64,000 bases of DNA from Gillisia sp. Hel1_33_143 (GCF_900104765.1 NZ_LT629737.1:744001-808000); one strand, 5' to 3'; shown: positions 54,737 through 63,238, counted from the stretch's first letter. Notes: a model not told the origin generated them from the letters alone. Numbers and translations: made by a program.

Positions 54737-56485
54737 ATGATGAGCAGAAACGTATCAGAACAATTATTGGATATCCTTGTTAATGAAGGGGTAGATCGTG
54801 TTTACGGAGTTACCGGAGATGCTTTAAATTTTTTTGTTAGCGCCATAGAAGGTAGGGAAGATGTAAGCTGGATAGGGATGAAGCATGAAGGTAATGCCTC
54901 TTTTGCCGCTTTTGGCCAAAGTATTACCACCAACAAACTTGCAGTTTGCGCAGGAACTGTAGGACCCGGAGCCTTACATTTAATTAACGGACTCTATAAT
55001 GCTAAAAAAGAACGCACTCCTGTAATTGCAATTACCGGGCAGGTTCCGCAACGCCAGCAAGGCACTAATTTCTTTCAAGAAGTTGATTTGGAAAAGGTTT
55101 TTGCAGATGTTTGTGAATATCAGGCCATTATTAGATCTCCAGAAGAAGCTCCCATGATTATGCAAAAAGCAATTCAGATTGCGGTTGCTCATAATACGGT
55201 ATGCCGAATTGAGATAGCTGCAAATATTGCTGAAATGGATGCTAAGAGTGAAGAATTCATTCACCCAATTTTTCATTCTGATGCTACACTGGTCCCCGGA
55301 AAAAATTCTGTCCAGAAGGCTGCAAAAGCTATCAATGATGCTAAGAATATCGGAATTCTAGCAGGAGAAGGATGTAGACTTGCCAAAAAAGAGGTGCTAG
55401 AACTATCACGAAAATTAAAAGCGCCTATTACACATACACTTAGAGCTTGTGATGTATTTGATCATGACACAGAAAATGTAGTGGGTCTAACCGGTTTAAT
55501 TGGAAATCCTTCAGGATATAGTGCAGTAATGAAATGTGATCTGCTAATTATGCTAGCCACAGATTTCCCCTACATAGATTTTCTTCCACACAGCACAAAA
55601 ACCATTCAGGTAGATATTCGCGAAGAGAATATTGGTAATAGAACTTCTGTAGATGTTGGAGTTCATGGAGACGTAAAAGAATTTCTTACTCAGGTTTTAC
55701 CTTTAATTGACGTAAAGACGGAAGATGATTTTCTAAACACATTAACCAAGAATTTCAAAAAATGGAGACAGAACATGAAAGAGGAAGCTTCGGTTTCTAG
55801 AGATAATAAACCACTTCATCCCCAAATTTTTGCAGATATGGTGAATACCCATGCTTCCAATTCTGCTATTTTCACCGTAGAAACAGGAACCTCTGCAATA
55901 TGGGCTTCCCACCATATTTCGTTCCACTCAAACAGAAAAATAATAGGTTCTTTTAATCATGGATCTATGGCTGTTGGATTACCTGCTGCAATTGGGGCGC
56001 AGTTCGCACATCCGGGAAAAGAAATCTGGGCATTATCTGGAGATGGAGCATTTAATATGGCAATGCAAGATTTTATAACTGCGGTAAGATATAAATTACC
56101 TATTAAGGTGATCATTTTTAATAATTCTGAACTGAGCTTTGTAAAACTTGAGATGGAAGAAGCCGGTTTAGAACCCGCACTAGATGCTTTGCACGAGACT
56201 AACGTAAACTTTGCAGAATATGCAAAACTTTGCGGTGGCGATGGCGTAAGAGTAGAAAATGCAAAAGATATAGAAAGTGCAATACTTGAAGCAAAACACA
56301 GCAAAGTGCCATTTATTATAGATGCTGTTGTAAGCAGTGGAGAATTATCATTACCTCCACATATTGGTCTAAAAGAAATAATAGGCTTTGGTACCTCTAA
56401 GATTAAAGAAGGAGCACAAGCCATTACAGGAGATAAAAAGCAATGGGAAAATTTAAAGAAAGAACTTAAAGCTTATTTTGATTAA
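54737..56485 (+). CDS. Thiamine-diphosphate-dependent pyruvate oxidase/pyruvate dehydrogenase (quinone)-like enzyme
   Basis: Encodes 582 residues (start at 54737 or the next codon). Three domains of the acetolactate synthase/pyruvate oxidase superfamily are seen: the N-terminal pyrimidine-binding domain with the catalytic Glu (KHEGNASFAAFG), a central FAD-type domain (NIGILAGEGC, HTLRACDVFDHDTENVVGLT), and the thiamine-diphosphate domain GDGAFNMAMQDFITAV ... NNSELSFV. This arrangement fits PoxB-type enzymes that decarboxylate pyruvate to acetate with transfer of electrons to quinone or oxygen; acetolactate synthase is less likely because no small subunit or branched-chain genes are near. It probably forms an operon with the flavoprotein 36 bases downstream. 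Confidence 0.85.
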   Translation: MMSRNVSEQLLDILVNEGVDRVYGVTGDALNFFVSAIEGREDVSWIGMKHEGNASFAAFGQSITTNKLAVCAGTVGPGALHLINGLYNAKKERTPVIAITGQVPQRQQGTNFFQEVDLEKVFADVCEYQAIIRSPEEAPMIMQKAIQIAVAHNTVCRIEIAANIAEMDAKSEEFIHPIFHSDATLVPGKNSVQKAAKAINDAKNIGILAGEGCRLAKKEVLELSRKLKAPITHTLRACDVFDHDTENVVGLTGLIGNPSGYSAVMKCDLLIMLATDFPYIDFLPHSTKTIQVDIREENIGNRTSVDVGVHGDVKEFLTQVLPLIDVKTEDDFLNTLTKNFKKWRQNMKEEASVSRDNKPLHPQIFADMVNTHASNSAIFTVETGTSAIWASHHISFHSNRKIIGSFNHGSMAVGLPAAIGAQFAHPGKEIWALSGDGAFNMAMQDFITAVRYKLPIKVIIFNNSELSFVKLEMEEAGLEPALDALHETNVNFAEYAKLCGGDGVRVENAKDIESAILEAKHSKVPFIIDAVVSSGELSLPPHIGLKEIIGFGTSKIKEGAQAITGDKKQWENLKKELKAYFD

Positions 56486-56521
56486 TAAACGGCTGTTCTC
56501 GATCTATTAAAATATACATAC

Positions 56522-57889
56522 ATGAAATTTGACGCGATTATTATAGGTACAGGGCAAGCAGGAGTTCCTTTAGCTGCCAGTTTGGCTAAGAACAAATTAA
56601 AAGTAGCCATTATTGAAAAAGGCTTTGTAGGTGGAACCTGTGTAAATGTTGGCTGTACTCCTACTAAAAGCTATGTTGCCAGTGCAAGAAGAGCCTATGT
56701 GGCTAATAATAGTGATGAACTTGGCATAACTATTAAAGGTGAAGTTCAGGTTGATCTTAAAAAAATAAAAAATAGGAAAGACAAGATAGTTCAGGATTCT
56801 CGCGATGGAATTAATAAAATGATCTCAGATAATGATCATATTACTCTTATAGAAGGAGCCGGAAAATTTGTAAATAACACTACCGTAGAAGTTGATGGTA
56901 AAGAATACACTGCAGATAAGATCTATATAAACGTTGGGGGTAGACCCAGAATTCCAGAGGGCTTTAAAGAGGTAGATTATCTTACCAATGAAAGTATTTT
57001 ACAGCTTGAAGAAATACCGGAACATCTTATTATTGTTGGAGGTGGATATATAGGTTTAGAATTTGCTCAAATGTTTAGACGCTTTGGGAGTAAAGTAACC
57101 ATCTTAGATCGCGGAGATACACTTTTAAAACATGAAGACCAAGATATTGCAGAGTCTATAGCTAATATCTTTAAGAATGAAGACATTCATATTCAACTAA
57201 ATTCTAATTGTATAAGTGCAAAAAAAGTTGGAGATCAAATTGAGGTAACTCATGAATGTGAGGAAGATAATACTCCTATTTTGGGTACTCATTTATTATT
57301 AGCTGCAGGAAGGATTCCCAATACAGATCTAATTAACCTAGAAAAGGCCGGAGTAGAAACCGATGAAAGAGGTAACATTAAAGTAGATGAAGCGCTGAGA
57401 ACAAATGTAAATAATATTTGGGCTCTTGGAGACTGCAATGGACAAGGTGGCTTTACACACACTTCTTATAACGACTATCAAATTGTGAATTCTCATCTTT
57501 TTGAAGAAAAGAAAAGAAATTTATCTGATAGATATTTATGCTATGCTGCGTTTATAGATCCTCCCATTGCCCGTGTAGGAATGAATGAGAGAGATATAAA
57601 AGATAAAGGCATCAAAGCTAAAGTTGCATCCATGTCTATGAATAAAATTGGACGCGCTAAAGAAATGGGAGAAACCCAAGGCAAACTAAAGATCTTTATT
57701 GATGCTAAAACAGATAAAATCTTAGGTGCTACTTTTCTTGGCGTAAGAGCAGATGAATATATTCATAGCATTATAGATACCATGTACGCAGATGCATCAT
57801 ATACTGTTATTAGAGATGCTGTACATATACATCCAACAGTAAGCGAGTTGATACCTACAATGTTAGAAAATCTTAAGGACTTAGATTAG
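56522..57889 (+). CDS. FAD-dependent pyridine nucleotide-disulphide oxidoreductase (MerA/Lpd-like)
   Basis: Encodes 455 residues. FAD-binding GTGQAGVPLAASLA at the N-terminus, redox-active disulphide C40/C45 in GGTCVNVGCTPTK, NAD(P)-binding VGGGYIGLEFAQMF, second FAD contact VNNIWALGDCNG and the dimer domain with the catalytic HIHPTVSE. The CVNVGCTPTK form is closer to mercuric-reductase-like proteins than to dihydrolipoamide dehydrogenase (CLNxGCIPSK). There is no N-terminal metal-binding domain and no C-terminal Cys pair, so mercury reduction is unlikely; the substrate is unknown. It likely shares a transcript with the pyruvate-oxidase-like gene. Confidence 0.88.
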   Translation: MKFDAIIIGTGQAGVPLAASLAKNKLKVAIIEKGFVGGTCVNVGCTPTKSYVASARRAYVANNSDELGITIKGEVQVDLKKIKNRKDKIVQDSRDGINKMISDNDHITLIEGAGKFVNNTTVEVDGKEYTADKIYINVGGRPRIPEGFKEVDYLTNESILQLEEIPEHLIIVGGGYIGLEFAQMFRRFGSKVTILDRGDTLLKHEDQDIAESIANIFKNEDIHIQLNSNCISAKKVGDQIEVTHECEEDNTPILGTHLLLAAGRIPNTDLINLEKAGVETDERGNIKVDEALRTNVNNIWALGDCNGQGGFTHTSYNDYQIVNSHLFEEKKRNLSDRYLCYAAFIDPPIARVGMNERDIKDKGIKAKVASMSMNKIGRAKEMGETQGKLKIFIDAKTDKILGATFLGVRADEYIHSIIDTMYADASYTVIRDAVHIHPTVSELIPTMLENLKDLD

Positions 57890-58554
57890 CGATTTAAAGA
57901 ATTGGCTAATTCCAAAATAGTAGAAATATTAAGATCTGGAGATTCTGCTAGTGGATACAGCGATTTTCCAGGTCTATTTACAAAAGCTGTTCTCAGGCCT
58001 GCACGTTTTGCTCCTGTAATATCCCAGCCGTGAGCTGCCACTAGCATCGCTTCAGAATTAGCTACCGTAAACATTTTAGTTACATAGTTATAAGTTTCTG
58101 GCGCAGGTTTATACTTATTTACCACCTCTACACTTAGTATTTGATCAAAATAAGAGCTCAATCCAGCATACTCCAATTGCTCTAGCGCTACACGTGGCTT
58201 ACCATTAGTAAGCGCTACCAGTATATATCCCTGCTCCTTTAAATTTTCTAAACCTTGCGGCACATCTTCATGTGGTTGCAATTCTGATATCTTGCTAAGA
58301 ATCTGCTTAACCTCATTGTCTGAAAAGTCTTTTTCAAGTTTTTGTGCTGTCATCTTAAAAACTCCTGCTGCAATCTCACTAAAATCGTGATAGGTGCCGG
58401 TAATTGTTTCCACTAAAGAATATTGAAGCAATTGCGGAAACCAGATATCAAAAGCATAAGGATTCTCTAAAGCCTTATTAATGGAATCTTTGAGCGGTTG
58501 CATATCTAACAAGGTCTCATTTACATCGAATATCAAAAGTTTTGGTGCTAACAT
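57886..58554 (-). CDS. Haloacid dehalogenase, type II-like HAD hydrolase
   Basis: Encodes 222 residues of the L-2-haloacid dehalogenase branch of the HAD superfamily. Nucleophile D10 is in LLIFDVNETLLDM; the Thr/Ser motif is VALTNG, then the Lys in NKYKPAPETYNYV and the C-terminal VAAHGWDITGAKRAGLRTAF, all typical of type II dehalogenases. Halide substrates are plausible in a marine bacterium, but many family members act on other substrates. Its stop codon overlaps that of the convergent flavoprotein gene by four bases, and it lies 11 bases downstream of the LacI-type regulator, so it may be cotranscribed with it. Confidence 0.87.
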   Translation of the reverse strand: MLAPKLLIFDVNETLLDMQPLKDSINKALENPYAFDIWFPQLLQYSLVETITGTYHDFSEIAAGVFKMTAQKLEKDFSDNEVKQILSKISELQPHEDVPQGLENLKEQGYILVALTNGKPRVALEQLEYAGLSSYFDQILSVEVVNKYKPAPETYNYVTKMFTVANSEAMLVAAHGWDITGAKRAGLRTAFVNRPGKSLYPLAESPDLNISTILELANSLNR

Positions 58555-58565
58555 CTTGGAGTGTT

Positions 58566-59582
58566 CTAAAATTTAGTAGAATCTAAATGAACAAATTCTG
58601 TATTAATAATAGCCTTTTCTGGAGATTTATTCTGAACCTTATTCACTCTGTCTATAAGTAAGGTAGCGGCCTTCTCTCCTATTTTCTGTGGATGTTGGTC
58701 TACGTAGCTAATAGAAGGCCATAGCAAAGGCGCAAAATCATCTGTTACGTACCCTATCATTTTCACATCTTCAGGAATTCTGAGTCCGTTTTCCTGAATG
58801 ATCCTTGAAGCAAGTAAAGTGCTTAAATAATCTAACGCTATAATACCTTCTACCCTTTCTTCTAGCAGAAGCTTCTTTAATTGTTGCTTAACCACTGGTA
58901 TTTCTGTAGATGCAATTGCATAGTCTTTAGTTACAGGAAGATTAAGGTCTTTGCAGGCATCTAAATAACCCTGAACTCTCAATTTACCTAAACCTATATC
59001 TCCTAAAGCAGAAACAAGTCCTATCTTCTTCAGATTTTTAGAGTGTAAGAATTTAACAGCATCATAAATACTTGCTTTATCATTTACCCCAACTTTATCT
59101 AGATCTAGATCTATATTAATCCTGTCAAAAAGTACAATTGGAATTTCGTATTCATTTAACCTATGTAAATGCTCAAAATTCTCTTCTTTTTGAGTTTCTT
59201 CCGAAACAGAAATTAATAAACCATCTACCAAACCATTCGATATTAACTCTGTAATTTGCTGTTCTAATTTTAAAGACTCATTAGAGATATAAGTGATAAG
59301 TTGAAATCCAAGTTTTCTGGCCTCAATCTCAATTCCACCTAAAACTTTCGCGAAAAAGGTATTCGAAATATTCGGAACAATTACCGCAATATTTCCTGTT
59401 CTATTTCGCTTAAGATTTACTGCTGTTGGATTAGGCCTGTAATTATGCAGGGCAGCTAATTCTTTGACTCTTTTAACGGTCTTCGGACTTATTTCTGAAC
59501 TATCATTCAAGGCTTTAGAAACTGTAGAAACAGATACATTTAATAATTTAGCCAGCTCTTTTAGGGTTATTTTAGATCTCAT
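58566..59582 (-). CDS. LacI family transcriptional regulator
   Basis: From the ATG at 59582 it has 338 residues. A longer frame to 59666 adds a hydrophobic 28-residue stretch that is foreign to LacI proteins and runs into the terminator, so the shorter start is used. The N-terminal HTH is KITLKELAKLLNVSVSTVSK with ALNDSSEISPKT, and the hinge helix reads NYRPNPTAVNLKRNRTG. The remainder is the periplasmic-binding-protein-like effector domain (NIAVIVPNISNTFFAKVLGG). Ligand and targets are not apparent; the dehalogenase gene follows immediately. The region upstream is short (140 bases) and includes the neighbouring gene's terminator. Confidence 0.93.
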   Translation of the reverse strand: MRSKITLKELAKLLNVSVSTVSKALNDSSEISPKTVKRVKELAALHNYRPNPTAVNLKRNRTGNIAVIVPNISNTFFAKVLGGIEIEARKLGFQLITYISNESLKLEQQITELISNGLVDGLLISVSEETQKEENFEHLHRLNEYEIPIVLFDRINIDLDLDKVGVNDKASIYDAVKFLHSKNLKKIGLVSALGDIGLGKLRVQGYLDACKDLNLPVTKDYAIASTEIPVVKQQLKKLLLEERVEGIIALDYLSTLLASRIIQENGLRIPEDVKMIGYVTDDFAPLLWPSISYVDQHPQKIGEKAATLLIDRVNKVQNKSPEKAIINTEFVHLDSTKF

Positions 59583-59661
59583 AGACAGCAAAAAAATGAT
59601 AAGCGTTAAAATTAAAGAACTAACTCTTAAAAACTTGATTATCTCTGAACTAATTTGATAA

Positions 59662-59704
59662 AACAAAAAAAATCCCTCGCAGAAACTATTCTACGAGGGA
59701 TTTT
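59662..59704 (-). terminator. Rho-independent terminator after the SYLF gene
   Basis: Stem AAAATCCCTCG (59669-59679) / CGAGGGATTTT (59694-59704); read on the minus strand it is followed by a run of T. It lies 19 bases past the end of the SYLF gene and separates it from the LacI-type gene. Confidence 0.85.
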
Positions 59705-59722
59705 ATTTTGAATTAACAACTC

Positions 59723-60268
59723 TTATTTAAGAGAACGGAATTCAAATTTTTGTCCTCCAACAGATATTCCGGCCATTGCACCTGCTTTTGGCATAGTTGC
59801 AACTCCAACTCCATCTACAAAACTTACTTCTCTAGAAGCCCCTTGCTCAATTATTACAGCAGAAGCATTTCCAGATAAGGTATATGTTCCATTTTTAAAT
59901 TTGTTCAAAGCATCCTCCGTTTGGAAAAATACAACTTCAATAAATGCTTTTCCTCCAGCCTGAAGTCCAACATCTACTTGTTTCATATTAGAATATCCAA
60001 CTAAAGTACCATTTTCATATACCGTACCATTACCCGAAGCACCACCTATAATGTAAGCACCCTTTCCTGCATTAGGGAATATTGCATATCCTGCAGAAGA
60101 TGTAAATAACTCTTGAATGTTTTGATGTCCTTCAGATATTGTAGCTTTCGCTTTAACAGAATCCGACACTAATTGATCTTCACTTAATCTTGATGCTCCA
60201 CAACTTGCTAATACAAGTAATAGTACAAATGCAGAAAGTGGTTTAAGTATTAAATTTTTAGCTTTCAT
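59723..60268 (-). CDS. SYLF-domain (YSC84-like) lipoprotein
   Basis: With the ATG at 60268 it has 181 residues and a lipoprotein signal peptide with lipobox VLASC (C23); a longer frame to 60322 would bury this signal and contain the -7 element, so it is rejected. Residues about 45-181 form a SYLF domain: GYAIFPNAGKGAYIIGGASG, a middle VDVGLQAGGKAFIEVVFFQT, and the end VGVATMPKAGAMAGISVGGQ. In eukaryotes and some bacteria SYLF domains bind lipids; in Bacteroidota the role of such small lipoproteins is not known. Monocistronic with its own terminator. Confidence 0.92.
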   Translation of the reverse strand: MKAKNLILKPLSAFVLLLVLASCGASRLSEDQLVSDSVKAKATISEGHQNIQELFTSSAGYAIFPNAGKGAYIIGGASGNGTVYENGTLVGYSNMKQVDVGLQAGGKAFIEVVFFQTEDALNKFKNGTYTLSGNASAVIIEQGASREVSFVDGVGVATMPKAGAMAGISVGGQKFEFRSLK

Positions 60269-60298
60269 ATATAATTTATTTTTGGTTGAATTATACTG

Positions 60299-60306
60299 CA
60301 AATATA
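60299..60306 (-). promoter_or_regulatory. -7 promoter element of the SYLF gene
   Basis: TATATTTG on the minus strand matches TAnnTTTG and lies 31 bases before the chosen ATG, supporting the shorter gene. It implies a leader of about 25 bases. Confidence 0.55.
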
Positions 60307-60322
60307 TTAAACAGCTGCCCAT

Positions 60323-60636
60323 TCCGCATTGCTATTGTCTAATACTTAACACATTGTGAAAAATTTTTGTTAAAGCATGCTTCTCATTTGGTTATATGAA
60401 ATAGCACATAGGGGTATTATATAATTAATGATTTTCAGGTAACTTAAGCACAAATCAAAAACTAACCTTATGATTTGCAGGTCTTTGTTTTTCAGTGCTA
60501 ATAATTCAGAATACAGTGATCAAATTTTCAGAATGAATTTCTGAGGTGGGATTTATTAAAGCTATACTAATAGATTTAAAATTTAGCGTAATTAACTTCA
60601 CTTAAAAATTCTTTATTTTAGCTGAAACGATCATAA
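60323..60636. other. 314-base divergent intergenic region
   Basis: AT-rich and without any frame or RNA gene that I recognise. It should contain the promoter for the DUF1028 gene; the near-consensus TATTTTAG at about 60613-60620, 17 bases before that ATG, is a candidate. Confidence 0.4.
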
Positions 60637-61632
60637 ATGAAAAAGTATCTATTAATATTACCTGCCATATTCTTGCAGCTATGTTCAAACAGTAGCAAGG
60701 CACAAAACCCCTCTGTAATGAAAGACCCCTTTGCTCATACCTTTTCTATTGTAGCTCGAGACTCTATTACCGGAGAAATGGCCGTAGGAGTTCAAAGTCA
60801 TTGGTTCTCTGTTGGCGCACTGGTGCCATGGGGAAGATCTGGTGTAGGAGTAGTAGCAACACAGTCTTTTGTAAATCCTGCTTATGGTCCTAATGGATTA
60901 GACCTAATGCAAAAAGGAAAATCTGCTGCGGTAGCATTAAAAGAACTTGTTAGTAAAGATGAAGCTAAAGATTACAGACAGGTAGCTTTCTTAGATGCTC
61001 AAGGAAAAGCTTCTGCATTTACAGGAGAAAAATGTGTGGAATCTGCACTTCACCATTTAGGAGATAATTTCTCTGTGCAAGCAAACATGATGCTGAATGA
61101 CGAGATAGTTCCGGCAATGGCGAAAGCTTTTAAAGATAATTCTAATCTTCCTTTAGCAGAAAGGGTTGTAAAAGTATTACAAGCAGCGCAAGCAGCCGGA
61201 GGTGATATTCGCGGAAGGCAATCTGCGGCTCTTATAGTAGTAGGACCTAATAAAGTTGAGAACTCCTGGGAAGATAAAAAAATAGACCTTCGCGTAGATG
61301 ATAGCGGTGAGCCTTTAATAGAACTAGAAAGATTGCTAAAAGTGGCCCGCGCTTATGAATATATGAATAAAGGCGATCTAGCTGTAGAAGCTAAAGATGT
61401 AGATGAAGCTTTAAAGCAATATGGAAAAGCAGAATCTTTATTTCCAGAAAATCTAGAGATGAGATATTGGAAAGCTGTAGCTTTAGCCAATAGCGATAGA
61501 CTGGAAGAAGCTATCCCTATTTTTAAAGCTATTTTTCAAGAAGACGATAACTGGAGAGAGATGACAACAAGACTTCCCGCCTCAGATCTTTTAAACATTA
61601 CAGAAGAAGAATTATCTAGAATAGTAAATTAA
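60637..61632 (+). CDS. Secreted DUF1028 protein with C-terminal TPR-like helices
   Basis: Encodes 331 residues. A signal peptide (about 1-22, ending NSSKAQ) exports it. Residues about 33-235 are DUF1028, related to Ntn-hydrolases: HTFSIVARDSITGEMAVGVQ, then GVGVVATQSFVNPAYGPNGL and GGDIRGRQSAALIVVGP. The last 100 residues form tetratricopeptide-like helices (YEYMNKGDLAVEAKDVDEAL, then YWKAVALANSDRLEEAIPIF). Members are suspected amidases or peptidases but none is well characterised. It precedes the small His/Cys-motif lipoprotein by 23 bases and is probably cotranscribed with it. Confidence 0.88.
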   Translation: MKKYLLILPAIFLQLCSNSSKAQNPSVMKDPFAHTFSIVARDSITGEMAVGVQSHWFSVGALVPWGRSGVGVVATQSFVNPAYGPNGLDLMQKGKSAAVALKELVSKDEAKDYRQVAFLDAQGKASAFTGEKCVESALHHLGDNFSVQANMMLNDEIVPAMAKAFKDNSNLPLAERVVKVLQAAQAAGGDIRGRQSAALIVVGPNKVENSWEDKKIDLRVDDSGEPLIELERLLKVARAYEYMNKGDLAVEAKDVDEALKQYGKAESLFPENLEMRYWKAVALANSDRLEEAIPIFKAIFQEDDNWREMTTRLPASDLLNITEEELSRIVN

Positions 61633-61655
61633 GTACTTACTAAAATATAAAGCTT

Positions 61656-61997
61656 ATGAAATCTAACATTATAAAAAGTGCATTAGTGGCTTTTAGTTTG
61701 ATAGCCCTAGTTAGTTGTAAAGAGGAAAAGGAAGAAGAAGTTGTAACCACTCCAAAAACTGAAACCATTAGCAACAACAAAGAAACCGCAAGTAATTTAA
61801 ATCCTGAACATGGATTACCGGGACATAGATGTGATCTTCCGGTTGGCGCTTCGCTAGATCAGGCTCCAAAAACGCAAACTCAGCAAAACAATGACTTACT
61901 GAAGACTAACAAGTACCCAGCAGATGAAAAGAAGAATCCTCCTCATGGACAACCAGGGCACGATTGCTCTAAGCCTGTAGGTGCAGATCTAAACTAA
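61656..61997 (+). CDS. Small lipoprotein with a duplicated NPxHGxPGHxC motif
   Basis: Encodes 113 residues: lipobox ALVSC (C21), an acidic stretch KEEKEEE, then two copies of one motif: NPEHGLPGHRCDLPVGASL (about residues 48-66) and NPPHGQPGHDCSKPVGADL (about 94-112), separated by a Gln/Lys/Asn-rich linker. The conserved His-Gly-x-Pro-Gly-His-x-Cys pattern could bind a metal or act in redox chemistry. I recall similar motifs at the C-termini of other Bacteroidota proteins but know no function. The acidic residues after the lipidated Cys resemble the surface lipoprotein export signal of Bacteroidota. Confidence 0.8.
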   Translation: MKSNIIKSALVAFSLIALVSCKEEKEEEVVTTPKTETISNNKETASNLNPEHGLPGHRCDLPVGASLDQAPKTQTQQNNDLLKTNKYPADEKKNPPHGQPGHDCSKPVGADLN

Positions 61998-62001
61998 GCC
62001 A

Positions 62002-62053
62002 AAAGAAAATTCTGCCCCTAATTTTCTTTAAATGAAAGTAGGGGAAATCTTTT
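62002..62053 (+). terminator. Terminator with an overlapping alternative hairpin
   Basis: CCCCTA (62015-62020) pairs with TAGGGG (62039-62044), extended by CTTT/AAAG inside, followed by AAATCTTTT. An alternative 9-bp stem, AAAGAAAAT (62002-62010) with ATTTTCTTT (62021-62029), is mutually exclusive with it. The first is a plausible terminator; the competition may be chance. Confidence 0.45.
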
Positions 62054-62083
62054 AGTTAAACCAACGACTAAAATTTGAAAATT

Positions 62084-63238
62084 ATGGCAAATACCTCCAG
62101 TCTTCACTTTTATTCCAGCCTCGATTTACATTCTGGTTCTATAAGTGATCTGGTTGCTAATAAAGCCCTTTTTTCAAAAATTCCTGAAGATTGGTATGCA
62201 CTTGCCGCAGATATTAAAAATTCTACAGAAGCCGTTAGAACAGGTAAGCACGATCAAGTAAATTTAGTTGCTACGGGCAGTGTAATTGCTATACTCAATT
62301 TGGCATATTCAAAAAATATAACCATTCCTTTTTTCTTTGGAGGCGATGGCGCCACCATGTTAATTCCTAATGAATTACTACAAAGTGCCATGGCAGCGCT
62401 TAATCAGCATAGAATAAATACAAAAGAGAATTTCGGTCTGGAACTTAAAATAGGAGCGCTTCCTATTAAAGACATTTATAGCAAAGGGATCTCATTAGAG
62501 CTCTTAAAAGTCAAAATAAGTGAGATACTTACTATTCCCGTTGTACTTGGAGAGGGTCTACAATATGCAGAAAATAAGATTAAAGCAAGATATAGTAGTT
62601 CTGATAATGTAGACAACAAAATTCCAGACCTACTGGATCTTGAAGGAATGGAGTGTAAATGGGATAAGATAAGTCCGCCAAATTCAAATCAGGAAGTGGT
62701 TAGCTTAATTGTAACCGCCTCTAAGAACACAGATCCTTCAGAAGTATTTTCTAAGGTTCTTCATTCCATAGACACGATATACGGATCTCTAGACCGTAGA
62801 AAACCTATTTCTGTAAAACGCTTGAATTTAAAAGCAAGCCTTAGAAAACTGAATGAGGAAATGCGAACTAAATTAGGCAAGTATGACCTGTTCTATCTAA
62901 TCAAGAATTGGTATACTACCGTAATTGGAAAATATTACTGGAGCAATACGTTAGCAGGAAAAACCTATCTTCAAAAACTGGTAGAACTTACAGATACCTT
63001 AACTATAGACGGGAGAATTAATACTGTAATTACCGGAACACCTCAGCAAAGAAAATCACTAGCTTCCTATTTAGATAATTTAGAAGAGAAGGGGAAAATA
63101 AAATATGGTTTACATGTAAGTGAGCAGAGTGTAATGTCATGTTATGTTAGAGATTTCAAAATAGATGATCATATTCACTTTGTAGATGGTGCCGGAGGTG
63201 GGTATACAAAAGCAGCAAACCAACTAAAGAACAAATAA
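62084..63238 (+). CDS. DUF3095 protein with nucleotidyl-cyclase-like motifs
   Basis: From the ATG at 62084 it has 384 residues (an in-frame TTG at 62075 would add three). It matches DUF3095. Two segments resemble the metal-binding palm motifs of class III cyclases and GGDEF enzymes: LAADIKNSTEAV (first Asp, about residue 42) and FFFGGDGATMLIP (second Asp, about residue 88), followed by a strand GLELKIGALPIKDI. The C-terminal half is less familiar and ends IHFVDGAGGGYTKAANQLK. No signal peptide, so cytoplasmic. A cyclase activity is inference; the family is not characterised to my knowledge. The left arm of a downstream hairpin lies inside its last codons. Confidence 0.82.
   Translation: MANTSSLHFYSSLDLHSGSISDLVANKALFSKIPEDWYALAADIKNSTEAVRTGKHDQVNLVATGSVIAILNLAYSKNITIPFFFGGDGATMLIPNELLQSAMAALNQHRINTKENFGLELKIGALPIKDIYSKGISLELLKVKISEILTIPVVLGEGLQYAENKIKARYSSSDNVDNKIPDLLDLEGMECKWDKISPPNSNQEVVSLIVTASKNTDPSEVFSKVLHSIDTIYGSLDRRKPISVKRLNLKASLRKLNEEMRTKLGKYDLFYLIKNWYTTVIGKYYWSNTLAGKTYLQKLVELTDTLTIDGRINTVITGTPQQRKSLASYLDNLEEKGKIKYGLHVSEQSVMSCYVRDFKIDDHIHFVDGAGGGYTKAANQLKNK

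Noticed and set aside
55957-56424. Open frame of 155 codons antisense to the pyruvate-oxidase-like gene
   Set aside because: Its composition (many Ser, Ala, Ile, Pro) is that of a reverse-complement shadow; the sense strand has clear thiamine-diphosphate motifs and the frame has no recognisable domain.
56522-57889. True mercuric reductase and mercury-resistance island
   Set aside because: No metal-binding N-terminal domain, no C-terminal Cys pair, and no merR, merT or merP genes nearby.
59583-59666. Hydrophobic N-terminal extension of the LacI-type regulator, as if membrane-anchored
   Set aside because: The canonical LacI start (MRSKITLKELAKLL) is at 59582; the extension begins inside the terminator of the neighbouring gene and is probably untranslated leader.
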